A stretch of 64,000 nucleotides of DNA from Tessaracoccus timonensis. Its GTDB lineage: Bacteria > Actinomycetota > Actinomycetes > Propionibacteriales > Propionibacteriaceae. Location of the stretch: the NCBI RefSeq assembly GCF_900343145.1, contig NZ_LT996886.1, positions 1,612,001 through 1,676,000 on the forward strand, written 5' to 3'. Made by a program: the position numbers and the translations under genes. Each line of letters opens with the position of its first letter. The stretch's first letter is position 1. The notes under the pieces are model-generated. The model was given only the letters and a program-made list of their open reading frames with translations, did no database searches and was not told the DNA's origin. Shown here piece by piece: positions 33,453-41,395 of this stretch.

Positions 33453-34190
33453 TCAGACCTTGATCGCCAATCCGTCGTCGGGAATGCGCACGGGATTGGT
33501 GAGCTCCGCGTGGTCCACCCAAGCCCGCCAGCACAGGAGCTGGAAGGGAAGCTTCAAGTTTTCGCCGGGACGCGCTGCGGAGTCGTAGAGCTCCATCACT
33601 TGCTCGATGAGGTGGTTGAGCTGCCGCTCCCCAAGCGAATGGGTCAGCGGCTGGCGCCGGACCATCGCCTGCATCGCGTCCCTGGACAGCGGCTGCCAAA
33701 TACGGAACGCGCGCGTCTCGATCTCCGGGAAATAGTGCGACTCGCGCAGCTGTTCGAGCGACTGATGGCCGTAGTCACCACGCATCGCCATCGGGTCGTA
33801 GCGACGCAGCAGCGCCGCCAACCGACGCACCCACGGCACGGAATCGTCGCGGATGAGGTACGACGCGGAGAAGCACCCTCCTTCACGAAGCACGCGGGCG
33901 ATCTGCGGCAGCGCCTGTTCGGCGTCGAGCGTATGGAAGCTTTGGTGACTCAGCACCACCTCGAACTGGAACGGGTCGGTGGGGATCGCCTCGGCGCGCC
34001 CTTGGAGTGCGACGACGCCGGGGGCCCGTCGGTGATGCTCCACCACCTTCTCCGACGGCGAGAGCGCGAGGATGTGGTGGCCACGGTTGCTGAGGCGCCC
34101 AGGCAGCGCGAGGTCGTCGCCGACGACGAGTCCGCGCACGCCGCTCCAGACGGCGAGCCAATCGAGTGCTTCAGGGGGAAACGTGCTCAC
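33453..34190 (-). CDS. SAM-dependent methyltransferase-like protein with weak motif I
   Basis: This 245-residue protein is of the Methyltransf_11 type by its later motifs (VVLSHQSFHTLDAEQALPQIARVLREGG). Motif I, normally DxGxGxG, reads GLVVGDDLALPGRL, so SAM binding is uncertain. The start is GTG at 34190 with AGGAGGT five bases upstream; the longer frame enters the tad promoter. The substrate is unknown. It lies divergent from the tad operon. Confidence 0.72.
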   Translation of the reverse strand: MSTFPPEALDWLAVWSGVRGLVVGDDLALPGRLSNRGHHILALSPSEKVVEHHRRAPGVVALQGRAEAIPTDPFQFEVVLSHQSFHTLDAEQALPQIARVLREGGCFSASYLIRDDSVPWVRRLAALLRRYDPMAMRGDYGHQSLEQLRESHYFPEIETRAFRIWQPLSRDAMQAMVRRQPLTHSLGERQLNHLIEQVMELYDSAARPGENLKLPFQLLCWRAWVDHAELTNPVRIPDDGLAIKV

Positions 34191-34224
34191 TAAAACCTCC
34201 TCGTCCCCAAGCCTAGCCGTGTGC

Positions 34225-34281
34225 GAAGTTATCCACAGATTTTCTCGGCCGTGCAAGTTTCGGGCGTGTCGCTGCCATAAC
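34225..34281 (+). promoter_or_regulatory. tad operon promoter region with perfect DnaA box (copy 1)
   Basis: GAAGTTATCCACAGA (34225-34239) containing TTATCCACA (34229-34237), a 21-base variable spacer, then CGGGCGTGTCGCTGCCATAAC (34261-34281). The same two blocks with the same spacing occur upstream of the pilin operon at 40255-40311. The second block ends seven bases before the ssd ATG, so a leaderless start is possible. Confidence 0.75.
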
Positions 34282-34288
34282 AATAGGT

Positions 34289-35299
34289 ATGAACGACTTT
34301 GCACCCGTCATAGTTCTCGCTCGTGATGTGTCCGTGCACGAGGCAGTGCAGGCGTCAGCGCTCGCGCTCGACGTGCCCGTGGATACGTTGCACGACACCG
34401 AAGAGATGCATCAGCGGTGGCGCGCGGCGCGCCTGCGGTTGGTCGCGCCCGATATGGCGGCGCGTGCTGCGTCGCTCGATACGAGCACCGGAACGTATGT
34501 CGTCGGTAGAGATCCGGAGGCGCTGGTGAGTGCCTCTGCCGAGCTCGGCTGCCCGACGCTGATGCTGCCGCACGCGTCTGCGGAGCTGGCGAATCTGCTC
34601 GCGGAGGCGGCTGGCGGGCCGGTATCTCAGGCGTGGATGATCGCGGTGACGGGCGCCGTCGGCGGCATTGGCGCATCCACGCTCGCGGTGGGGCTCGGCC
34701 AAGAGGCCGTTCGACGAGGAGCCCGCGCGGCGGTCGTCGAGTTGGTACCCGGCGGCGGTGGGCTCGACCTGTTGGTGGGGAAAGAAACCCACGAGGGCGT
34801 GCGGTGGTCGGATCTCGCCCGCGCGCGCGGCGAGATCGGCGGGCTTGAGGCCCTCCTACCATCCGTCGACGGCCTGCTGTTCCTTGGCCTCGACCGCAAC
34901 GATCCGGCGTTTCCCGATCCACAAGCCGCGCACGCCGTGCTCACTGCGCTGCGCCGCGAGGTCGATGTCGTGGTGATTGACGATCGCAGCGGTTTCGACC
35001 TTCGCGCGGAGGCTCAGCTGCTCGTGGTGGGCGCAGATGTGCGCAGCGTGGCTGCCGCACGGATGCGCGCTGCCGGGGCGGCGAGCCCGCCGTCGGGGCT
35101 GGTGGTGCGCTCCGGGCCTGGGCGACGGCTGGGCGCCGACGCCATCGCCAACGCGCTGGGTGTGCCGCTGGCTGGGGCGCTGTCCGAAGACCGTGCGTTG
35201 CCGCGCCTGGCCGAGCTGGGGGAGCCGCCCCTGCGCGGGCCTGCAAGGAAGTTCCGACGCGACGTCGCGGCCATCTGGAAGGAGGCCTTCCATGGCTGA
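34289..35299 (+). CDS. ssd: Septum-site-determining-like / TadZ-CpaE-like ATPase
   Basis: This 336-residue MinD/ParA-superfamily protein is of the Ssd (Rv3660c) type, thought to position the Tad machine or septum. An N-terminal receiver-like domain (1-110) is followed by the deviant P-loop GAVGGIGAST near residue 119. Both Lys expected in KGGxGKT are missing, as in Ssd/CpaE relatives. VVVIDDRSGFD is the Walker B-like strand. It starts the tad operon; its end overlaps tadA by eight bases. Confidence 0.83.
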   Translation: MNDFAPVIVLARDVSVHEAVQASALALDVPVDTLHDTEEMHQRWRAARLRLVAPDMAARAASLDTSTGTYVVGRDPEALVSASAELGCPTLMLPHASAELANLLAEAAGGPVSQAWMIAVTGAVGGIGASTLAVGLGQEAVRRGARAAVVELVPGGGGLDLLVGKETHEGVRWSDLARARGEIGGLEALLPSVDGLLFLGLDRNDPAFPDPQAAHAVLTALRREVDVVVIDDRSGFDLRAEAQLLVVGADVRSVAAARMRAAGAASPPSGLVVRSGPGRRLGADAIANALGVPLAGALSEDRALPRLAELGEPPLRGPARKFRRDVAAIWKEAFHG

Positions 35300-36422
35300 G
35301 CTTGCCAGCATTCGTGAACGTCTCGGGGCGCTGGGGTGCAGTTATGGGCCCAGCGACGTGGCGGCCGTCATGCGAAGCCTCGGCGAGGTGGTCACCGACG
35401 CACGCGTGCTGACGGTGATGGATATGCTGCGACGCGACTCCATCGGTGCCGGTCCACTCGAGGAGTTGCTTAGCAAGCCTGGGGTGAGCGACGTCGTCGT
35501 CAACGGCCCCGCCGACGTGTTCGTCGACGCTGGGTCGGGGCTCGAGCGCGCGTCGGTCACGTTCCTCGACGACGAGCAGGTGCGTCGCTTGGCCATTCGC
35601 CTCGCCGCGACGGCAGGCCGCAGACTCGACGATGCGCAGCCGTTCGTCGACGGCAGGCTCCCCGACGGCACACGTCTCCACGCCGTACTGGCACCCGTCG
35701 CGATGCCGGGAACATGCTTGTCGCTGCGTGTTCCTGCCTCCCGCTCGTTCTCGCTGGCAGACCTGGCGGCCACCGGTTCGATATCGCAGCGCGGAGCCAA
35801 TCTCCTGCGGGCCATGGTGCACCGGAAGCTGCCGTTCCTCGTCAGCGGTGGCACCGGCTCGGGGAAGACGACGCTGCTCGCCGCCTTGCTGGCAGAAGTG
35901 CCGCACGACGAGCGCATCGTGTTGGTGGAGGACGCCCGTGAGCTCGTCCCCGATCATCCTCACTGCGTGCGCATGGAGGGCCGCCCGCCCAACGCCGAGG
36001 GCGCGGGTGCTATCAGCCTCACCGACCTCGTGCGGCAGGCCCTGCGCATGCGCCCCGACCGGGTGGTGTTGGGCGAGGTGCGAGGCGGGGAGATCACCGA
36101 TCTGCTTCGGGCCTTCAACACCGGGCATGAGGGCGGCTGCGCCACCATCCATGCCAACTCGGTGCGCGACGTGCCCGCACGGTTGGAAGCGCTCGCGGCG
36201 CTCGGAGGGCTCGACCGGGTGGCGTGTAGCGCTCAGGTTGCTGCTGCGCTCAAACTGGTTGTGCATGTCCGCCGCGACGCACAGGGGCGGCGTCGCGTCG
36301 CAGAACTCGGCGTGATCCAGCGCGACGGTGTAGGCGTCGTGGTGCAGCCAGGCCTCATGTTCACCGCCGACGGCTGGGAACGCGGAGAGGCAGCGAGCAT
36401 CGTCGAGGAGTGGCTATGTTGA
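35292..36422 (+). CDS. tadA: Tad pilus assembly ATPase
   Basis: TadA/CpaF is the secretion ATPase powering Flp pilus assembly. The 376-residue protein has VVVNGPADVFVD in the N-terminal domain, Walker A SGGTGSGKTTLL near residue 190, the Asp box VEDARELVPDHPHCVRME, Walker B RVVLGEVRGGE and the His box GHEGGCATIHANS. The ATG at 35292 overlaps ssd (ATGGCTGA). tadB starts within its 3' end. Confidence 0.95.
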   Translation: MAELASIRERLGALGCSYGPSDVAAVMRSLGEVVTDARVLTVMDMLRRDSIGAGPLEELLSKPGVSDVVVNGPADVFVDAGSGLERASVTFLDDEQVRRLAIRLAATAGRRLDDAQPFVDGRLPDGTRLHAVLAPVAMPGTCLSLRVPASRSFSLADLAATGSISQRGANLLRAMVHRKLPFLVSGGTGSGKTTLLAALLAEVPHDERIVLVEDARELVPDHPHCVRMEGRPPNAEGAGAISLTDLVRQALRMRPDRVVLGEVRGGEITDLLRAFNTGHEGGCATIHANSVRDVPARLEALAALGGLDRVACSAQVAAALKLVVHVRRDAQGRRRVAELGVIQRDGVGVVVQPGLMFTADGWERGEAASIVEEWLC

Positions 36423-37192
36423 CGGCCGCACTCGCCGGCATCACGGGGTGGCTGGCGCTCGGCGCGCACCCGAATGCGGCCCTTCGACGACTCTCGCCCG
36501 CCCGCGCTCGCCGACGACGTAGCTGGCGAGTGACGCCAGTGATGGCAGCTGCCCTGGTGGCGTTCGGGGCGGTGGTGTTCTTGCTCGGCCTCGGCGGCTT
36601 GGGCTGGGCAGTGGCGGCCGCCGTCGCTGCGGGCACGGTGTGCTGGCTGGTGTTTGAGCGTCAGCGCGCCAAGGTAGCCGGCAAACGTTCGCAGCAAGTG
36701 GCCGATGCGGCGCGGCTCTTGGCGTCGCTGCTGCGCTCCGGGCAGATCCCGACGGTGGCCCTGCGGGAAGCCGCTGACGACCATCCGCTGCTCACGGAGG
36801 CAGCGTACGCGTCGGCACTGGGCGCAGATGTGCCCGCAGCGCTGCGCCGCACAGCTCAACTGCCGGGTGCGGAGGGGCTCGAATCCGTCGCGGCCGCGTG
36901 GCAGGTGAGCGCGCGCAGCGGAGCTCCAGTGGCGGGTGTGCTGGAGCAGGTCGCCGACTCGTTGCGGCAAGCACGCCAGCTCGCGGAGGTCGTCGAAACG
37001 GAGCTGTCGTCGGCCCGAACCTCGGGGCACATCATGGCGGTGCTTCCCTTCGGCGCACTCGGGTTGGGTTTCTTCGCCGGGGGCAACCCACTGGAGTTCA
37101 TCTTCGGTGCTGCGCTCGGGCAGTGGCTGGCGGTGACGGCCGTCGGGCTCACGGCACTCGGCGTGATTTGGACGGAAAGGCTTGCACGATGA
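36416..37192 (+). CDS. tadB: Tad pilus membrane protein TadB (T2SSF domain)
   Basis: This 258-residue inner-membrane platform protein has helices at residues about 2-18, 42-85 and 205-255 flanking a cytosolic helical T2SSF bundle (ADAARLLASLLRSGQIPTVALREAA, LEQVADSLRQARQL). The ATG at 36416 has GAGGAG five bases upstream; GTG at 36410 is the alternative. It overlaps tadA by seven bases and tadC by four. Confidence 0.88.
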   Translation: MLTAALAGITGWLALGAHPNAALRRLSPARARRRRSWRVTPVMAAALVAFGAVVFLLGLGGLGWAVAAAVAAGTVCWLVFERQRAKVAGKRSQQVADAARLLASLLRSGQIPTVALREAADDHPLLTEAAYASALGADVPAALRRTAQLPGAEGLESVAAAWQVSARSGAPVAGVLEQVADSLRQARQLAEVVETELSSARTSGHIMAVLPFGALGLGFFAGGNPLEFIFGAALGQWLAVTAVGLTALGVIWTERLAR

Positions 37193-37905
37193 TGTCTGCG
37201 TTGCTGATCGGGCTCGCAGCGGCGTGCGCTTGGCTCCTCACCCCTGGCAGGGCGCTGCAGTGCTTGGACGCGGGGCCGATGCGGCGCACCGACGAACACC
37301 GTCGCGGCGAGCAGTATCCGACGTCGTGGCGGGCCGCTGCCGCTGTTGGCGTTGTGGGCGCCTGCCTGGTGGGCCTTCCCGACGTGCCGGCACTCGCGAT
37401 CGCGCTGGGCGGGGTCACTTTCCTCGCGACGGGGCTCCTGCGCAAACGCGTCTCGCACCGGCGCGAACGAGAGGAGATGCCCGACACCTTGGATTACCTG
37501 GCCGTCTGCCTCGAATCCGGGGCGCCCATCTCGGGCGCGCTCGCCACCGTCGCCGACGTGTCTCCCGCCCGCACGCAAGCATTGCTGCGGCGCGTGCTCG
37601 CTCACCTCAACGTCGGACGATCCGTGGAGGAAGCGTGGGAGGAGCTCGGGCAGCATCCCGTCTGGGGCGCCGTGGCGAAAGACATGGTGCGTGCGAGCCG
37701 GTCGGGCACCAGCTTGTCGGGCTCGCTGCGCATCCATGCCGACGATGTGCGCATGCAGGTGCGTGACGCTGCCATGAAGCGGGCACGCAAGGTAGGGGTC
37801 AAGTCGGTGATTCCGCTGATGGCGTGCTTCTTGCCTGCGTTCGTACTCATCGGCGTGGTGCCCATCATCGCCAGCTTGTTGAAGAACTTCATCTCGGGAG
37901 GGTGA
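37189..37905 (+). CDS. tadC: Tad pilus membrane protein TadC (T2SSF domain)
   Basis: This 238-residue partner of TadB has helices at residues about 2-18, 48-82 and 205-232. The T2SSF domain (MPDTLDYLAVCLESGAPIS, RASRSGTSLSGSLRIHADD) is followed by the conserved KARKVGVKSVIPLMACFLP-type ending. The start is ATG-ATG overlapping the tadB stop. The pilin genes are separated from this operon by the helicase gene. Confidence 0.88.
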   Translation: MMSALLIGLAAACAWLLTPGRALQCLDAGPMRRTDEHRRGEQYPTSWRAAAAVGVVGACLVGLPDVPALAIALGGVTFLATGLLRKRVSHRREREEMPDTLDYLAVCLESGAPISGALATVADVSPARTQALLRRVLAHLNVGRSVEEAWEELGQHPVWGAVAKDMVRASRSGTSLSGSLRIHADDVRMQVRDAAMKRARKVGVKSVIPLMACFLPAFVLIGVVPIIASLLKNFISGG

Positions 37906-37972
37906 ACGTCGTGCGTGCAGGGCAAACACGGCGCTGCCCGGCCACTACGGGGCACCGCTGTAGAGTGCGCCC

Positions 37973-40216
37973 ATGCACAGCTGGTCGTGGGTGCTGGACG
38001 CGCCCGAGGTCTCCACCGTTGACGTGCGCCCCGCGAGCGAGGGGGAGTACGGCGACTGGCCGGCATGGGTGTCGTCTACGGTGCGGCAACGCTGCGCCAA
38101 CCAGGGCATCGAGCGGCTGTGGACACACCAGCAGGAGTTCGCGGAGCTCGCCTATCGCGGACGGCACGTTGCCCTCACCACCTCGACGGGTTCGGGTAAG
38201 TCACTGGCCTATCTGTTGCCAGTGATCGCAGCGACGGCGGAGGGCAACGTCGGTGTGGAGGTGCCCACCTCGCGCATCCGGCGTACCGAGCACACTGCGC
38301 TCTATCTCGCACCGACGAAGGCCCTCGCCCACGACCAAGTGCGTGCCGCAGCCACCTTCGGGCCAACCGATTGGCGCATCACGGCCGTCGACGGCGACTC
38401 CGATGAGGCCGAGCGACGATTCGCCCGCGAGCATGCCAGTTTCGTGTTCACCAACCCGGACATGCTGCACTATTCCGTGCTGCCTAACCACCGGCGGTGG
38501 TCCAGGCTGCTGTCGGGGCTGCGCTATGTCGTCGTCGACGAAGCACACCGCTACCAGGGGGTCTTCGGCGCGCACATTGCGCACGTACTACGGCGCCTGC
38601 GCCGACTCGCCGCCCACTACGGTGCCAGCCCGACGTTCTTGCTCGCCTCAGGCACCGCCACGGGCATAGATGAGTTCGGCGGCAAGCTGATCGGAGAGCC
38701 AACCATCACAGCCGTGACGCACGACGGGGCGCCGAAGCCGAAGCGTGTCGTGGCGTTGTGGAAGCCATCCATCTCGCTCAACCAAGACACAGGCAACCTC
38801 CTTGGGCGCCTGGTGGCGTCGGGGGCACAGACGATCGCCTTCGTGGCGAGCAGAACGGGCGCGGAACTGGTCGCGCTCGAAGCGCAGGAGATCGCCGGCC
38901 CGGCCATCGCGAGCTACCGGGCGGGCTTCCTGCCCAGTGAGCGACGCAGCTTGGAACAGGCGTTGCAAACCGGTGCCTTGCGCGGGGTCGCGACGACGAA
39001 CGCGCTCGAGCTCGGCATTGACGTGGCCGGGATGGACGCCGTGCTCATCGCAGGCTATCCAGGGAAACTGAGCACGTTGTGGCAGCAGGCTGGGCGGGCT
39101 GGTCGACGAGGCACCGACGCGCTGGTCGTCGTGCTGGCCAGGGAGAACCCACTCGACGGGTTCTTGTTCGACCACCCTGACGCGCTGCTGCGTGCCCCCG
39201 TCGAACAAGCCGTGCTGCATCCCGACAACCCAAGTGTCTTCGGGCCGCACCTCGCCGCTGCTGCTCAGGAACTGCCGCTGACGTCGGACGATGCACGCTG
39301 GTTCGGTAGTGCATACGGTGCTGTCGTCGCCCAACTGGTGGAGCAGAAGGTGCTGCGCGATCGAGGCGGGAAGTACTACTGGACCAGGGCTGACCGCGCC
39401 GTCGACTTCATCTCGCTGCGATCGGCCGGAGCGAAGCCGTACGATCTCATTGAACGCGACACTGGAAGGATCGTCGGCACCGTCGACGAAGCGCGCGTCG
39501 ACGCCGTCGCCCACCCCGGGGCGGTGTACCTGCACCAGGGGGAGAGCTTCCTCGTCGACGAGATCGACCGCGCCGACAAACAGGCGTTCGTGGTGGAGGC
39601 GCGGCCGAAGTACTACACCCAGCCGCAGACCAGCTCGGAAATCGACGTGCTCTCCGAGCTGGATTCGCGTGCCCTTGGCGCGGCGACGGTCCACCGCGGC
39701 GACGTGCGGCTCACCTCGCAGGTGCTGGCCTACTTGCGCCGCGACGAACTCACGCACGAAGTCTGGGACCAACACCCCCTGGAGATGCCGCGTCGGCAGC
39801 TCATCACGCAGGCAGTGTGGCTCACGATCCCCGACGAGCTCACTGCGGCGCTCGACTGGGGGTCGCTGCAGCTGGGTGCCGCAGCGCACGCCATCGAACA
39901 CACCGCCATCGGCCTGCTCCCGGCATTCGCGCCCTGCGACCGCTGGGACATCGGGGGCGTCTCCACGGCGCTGCACCCGGATACCGGAGTGCCCACGATC
40001 TTCGTCCACGACGGTCTCGCCGGCGGCGCGGGGTTCGCCTTCCGTGGCTACGACATCGTTGAGGCGTGGCTGACGGCCACGCTGGAACGCCTTCGACGCT
40101 GCCCCTGCGACGACGGATGCCCCGCGTGCATCGTCTCGCCGAAATGCGGCAACGCGAACCAGGTGCTCGACAAAGAGCGAGCGACCGTGCTGCTGACGCG
40201 TGTGCTCGAGGCGTGA
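37973..40216 (+). CDS. DEAH-box helicase with DUF1998 domain (MrfA/YprA-like, Rv3649-like)
   Basis: This 747-residue superfamily 2 helicase has motif I STGSGKSLAYLLP near residue 70, motif II VVDEAHRYQG, motif III LASGTA, and motif VI GRAGRRG. The C-terminal DUF1998 domain has a four-Cys cluster CPCDDGCPACIVSPKC. B. subtilis MrfA of this type repairs mitomycin C damage, so a repair role is likely. TAGAGT (37961-37966) ends six bases before the ATG, suggesting a leaderless mRNA. It splits the tad genes, as Rv3649 lies near the tad locus in M. tuberculosis. Confidence 0.9.
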   Translation: MHSWSWVLDAPEVSTVDVRPASEGEYGDWPAWVSSTVRQRCANQGIERLWTHQQEFAELAYRGRHVALTTSTGSGKSLAYLLPVIAATAEGNVGVEVPTSRIRRTEHTALYLAPTKALAHDQVRAAATFGPTDWRITAVDGDSDEAERRFAREHASFVFTNPDMLHYSVLPNHRRWSRLLSGLRYVVVDEAHRYQGVFGAHIAHVLRRLRRLAAHYGASPTFLLASGTATGIDEFGGKLIGEPTITAVTHDGAPKPKRVVALWKPSISLNQDTGNLLGRLVASGAQTIAFVASRTGAELVALEAQEIAGPAIASYRAGFLPSERRSLEQALQTGALRGVATTNALELGIDVAGMDAVLIAGYPGKLSTLWQQAGRAGRRGTDALVVVLARENPLDGFLFDHPDALLRAPVEQAVLHPDNPSVFGPHLAAAAQELPLTSDDARWFGSAYGAVVAQLVEQKVLRDRGGKYYWTRADRAVDFISLRSAGAKPYDLIERDTGRIVGTVDEARVDAVAHPGAVYLHQGESFLVDEIDRADKQAFVVEARPKYYTQPQTSSEIDVLSELDSRALGAATVHRGDVRLTSQVLAYLRRDELTHEVWDQHPLEMPRRQLITQAVWLTIPDELTAALDWGSLQLGAAAHAIEHTAIGLLPAFAPCDRWDIGGVSTALHPDTGVPTIFVHDGLAGGAGFAFRGYDIVEAWLTATLERLRRCPCDDGCPACIVSPKCGNANQVLDKERATVLLTRVLEA

Positions 40217-40254
40217 ACTGCGCCCACCTTCCACAGGCCCGATATTGAGGCGAC

Positions 40255-40311
40255 GAAGTTATCCACAGAACGCCTTCCCGACGGGAATCTCGGGCGTGTC
40301 GCTGCCATAAC
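40255..40311 (+). promoter_or_regulatory. Pilin operon promoter region with perfect DnaA box (copy 2)
   Basis: GAAGTTATCCACAGA (40255-40269) with TTATCCACA at 40259-40267, a 21-base spacer unlike copy 1, then CGGGCGTGTCGCTGCCATAAC (40291-40311). Block sequence and 36-base phasing are identical to the ssd promoter. The pilin ATG lies 48 bases further on and has its own Shine-Dalgarno. Confidence 0.75.
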
Positions 40312-40359
40312 GATTGGTGTCCGGGACGTTCCCGGGCAGCTTCGAGGGAAGGAACCCCA

Positions 40360-40602
40360 ATGGACATCGTGAAAACCACCACTACCGTCAAGCGTCTGGC
40401 CGAACGCGGCCTGACCACCGTCGAGTACGCCATCGGGCTGCTCGCGGCCGCCGCCGCAGCACTGGTGCTGTTGCGTATCTTCAACGACAACTCGTTCTTC
40501 CAGATGCTCTTCGACTGGGTAGTGAACATCTTCAACAACATCAGCACCGGCAACGGGGGCGGCAGCATCTTCGACATCATCGGCAAGGCGTTCGGCTTCT
40601 AA
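40360..40602 (+). CDS. Flp-type pilin (DUF4244)
   Basis: This 80-residue pilin precursor has a class IV-like leader ending ERG before LTTVEYAIGLLAAAAAALVLL; Gly is the -1 residue and Glu the +5 residue used by prepilin peptidase and assembly. The rest is short with a Gly-rich C-terminal end. It would be the major Flp pilin polymerised by TadABC. AAGGAA precedes the ATG. The stop overlaps the next start by one base (TAATG). No prepilin peptidase is in the window. Confidence 0.88.
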   Translation: MDIVKTTTTVKRLAERGLTTVEYAIGLLAAAAAALVLLRIFNDNSFFQMLFDWVVNIFNNISTGNGGGSIFDIIGKAFGF

Positions 40603-40970
40603 TGCTCGCAGGGATGACGGGCGGCGGCACCGGCCGTCGCCCCTCACCCCGCGGCATGGTCACCGTTGAACTCGCCATCGGCTTCGTCACCGCGACGATG
40701 CTGGCAGCCGTGTTGGTGACGCTGACCATGCTCGGGGTCTCGCAAGCCGCGGTGGCAGAGTCGTCGGCGCAAATCGCCAGGCAACTCGCTCGCGGCGACG
40801 CCGACGCGGCCCACAAAGCCGAACAACGGGCACCGGGAGCAGTGAAGGTGGAACGCGACGACGCCGGCGTCACCGTCACGGTCTCTACGACCAGCTTGGT
40901 GATCGGCCTGGGTGATATCCCCGTGCGTGCCAGCACATGGATGGCCTACGAACCGGGCGCGCACTCATGA
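40602..40970 (+). CDS. TadE-like minor pilin
   Basis: This 122-residue pseudopilin has PRGMVTVELAIGFVTATML: a Gly before a hydrophobic helix with Glu at +5, the TadE pattern, then a small extracellular domain of beta strands (VKVERDDAGVTVTVST). It is overlapped by one base with the pilin and by four with the next gene, so the three are co-translated. It is probably a minor pilus component. Confidence 0.83.
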   Translation: MLAGMTGGGTGRRPSPRGMVTVELAIGFVTATMLAAVLVTLTMLGVSQAAVAESSAQIARQLARGDADAAHKAEQRAPGAVKVERDDAGVTVTVSTTSLVIGLGDIPVRASTWMAYEPGAHS

Positions 40971-41323
40971 GCCGCGCAGAACGCGGTGTCGGCACCGTGC
41001 TGACGGCGGGCATCGCGGCCGTGACCGCCGTCGTGGCCGGCGCATCGTGCCTGTGCATCACGTGGTTCAGCACTATTCGCCAGGCTGAGCGCGTCGCAGA
41101 GGTTGCGGCGTTGGCGGGCGCGTCGGCGGCAGTCATGGGTGACGACCCTTGCGCAGCCTCCGAGCAGGCAGCTCTACGCAACGGAGGAACCCTCTCCCAC
41201 TGCGTGGTGCGTGGCGAGGGGCCGAACGTCGTCGTCGAAACGGGGGTGGTGGCGCACATCCAGCCGCATCTGGGTATTGTGCCCGAGCACATTGAGCGAT
41301 TAGCCACCGCAGCCACTGTGTGA
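40967..41323 (+). CDS. TadE/TadG-like pseudopilin (Rv3654c-like)
   Basis: This 118-residue protein has ERGVGTVLTAGIAAVTAVVAG at the N-terminus, a Gly followed by a hydrophobic helix but without Glu at +5. It then has AERVAEVAALAGASAAVMGDDPC, typical of the Rv3654c group (flp pilus-assembly TadE/G-like). Three Cys lie in the extracellular part. It ends the pilin operon. Confidence 0.8.
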   Translation: MSRAERGVGTVLTAGIAAVTAVVAGASCLCITWFSTIRQAERVAEVAALAGASAAVMGDDPCAASEQAALRNGGTLSHCVVRGEGPNVVVETGVVAHIQPHLGIVPEHIERLATAATV

Positions 41324-41395
41324 TGGCGTAAGGCAGCATCAGATGTGCAGTAGAAATAGTGGAGAGCAAGCACCGCCAGCGAGGAAAGGGAACCT

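Noticed and set aside
34229-40267. Replication origin because of DnaA boxes
   Set aside because: Only two perfect boxes 6 kb apart, each within a promoter; no dnaA, dnaN or AT-rich unwinding region.
40314-40601. Upstream extension of the TadE-like frame across the pilin gene
   Set aside because: It is out of frame with the pilin and lacks family sequence; the TAATG overlap fixes the start at 40602.
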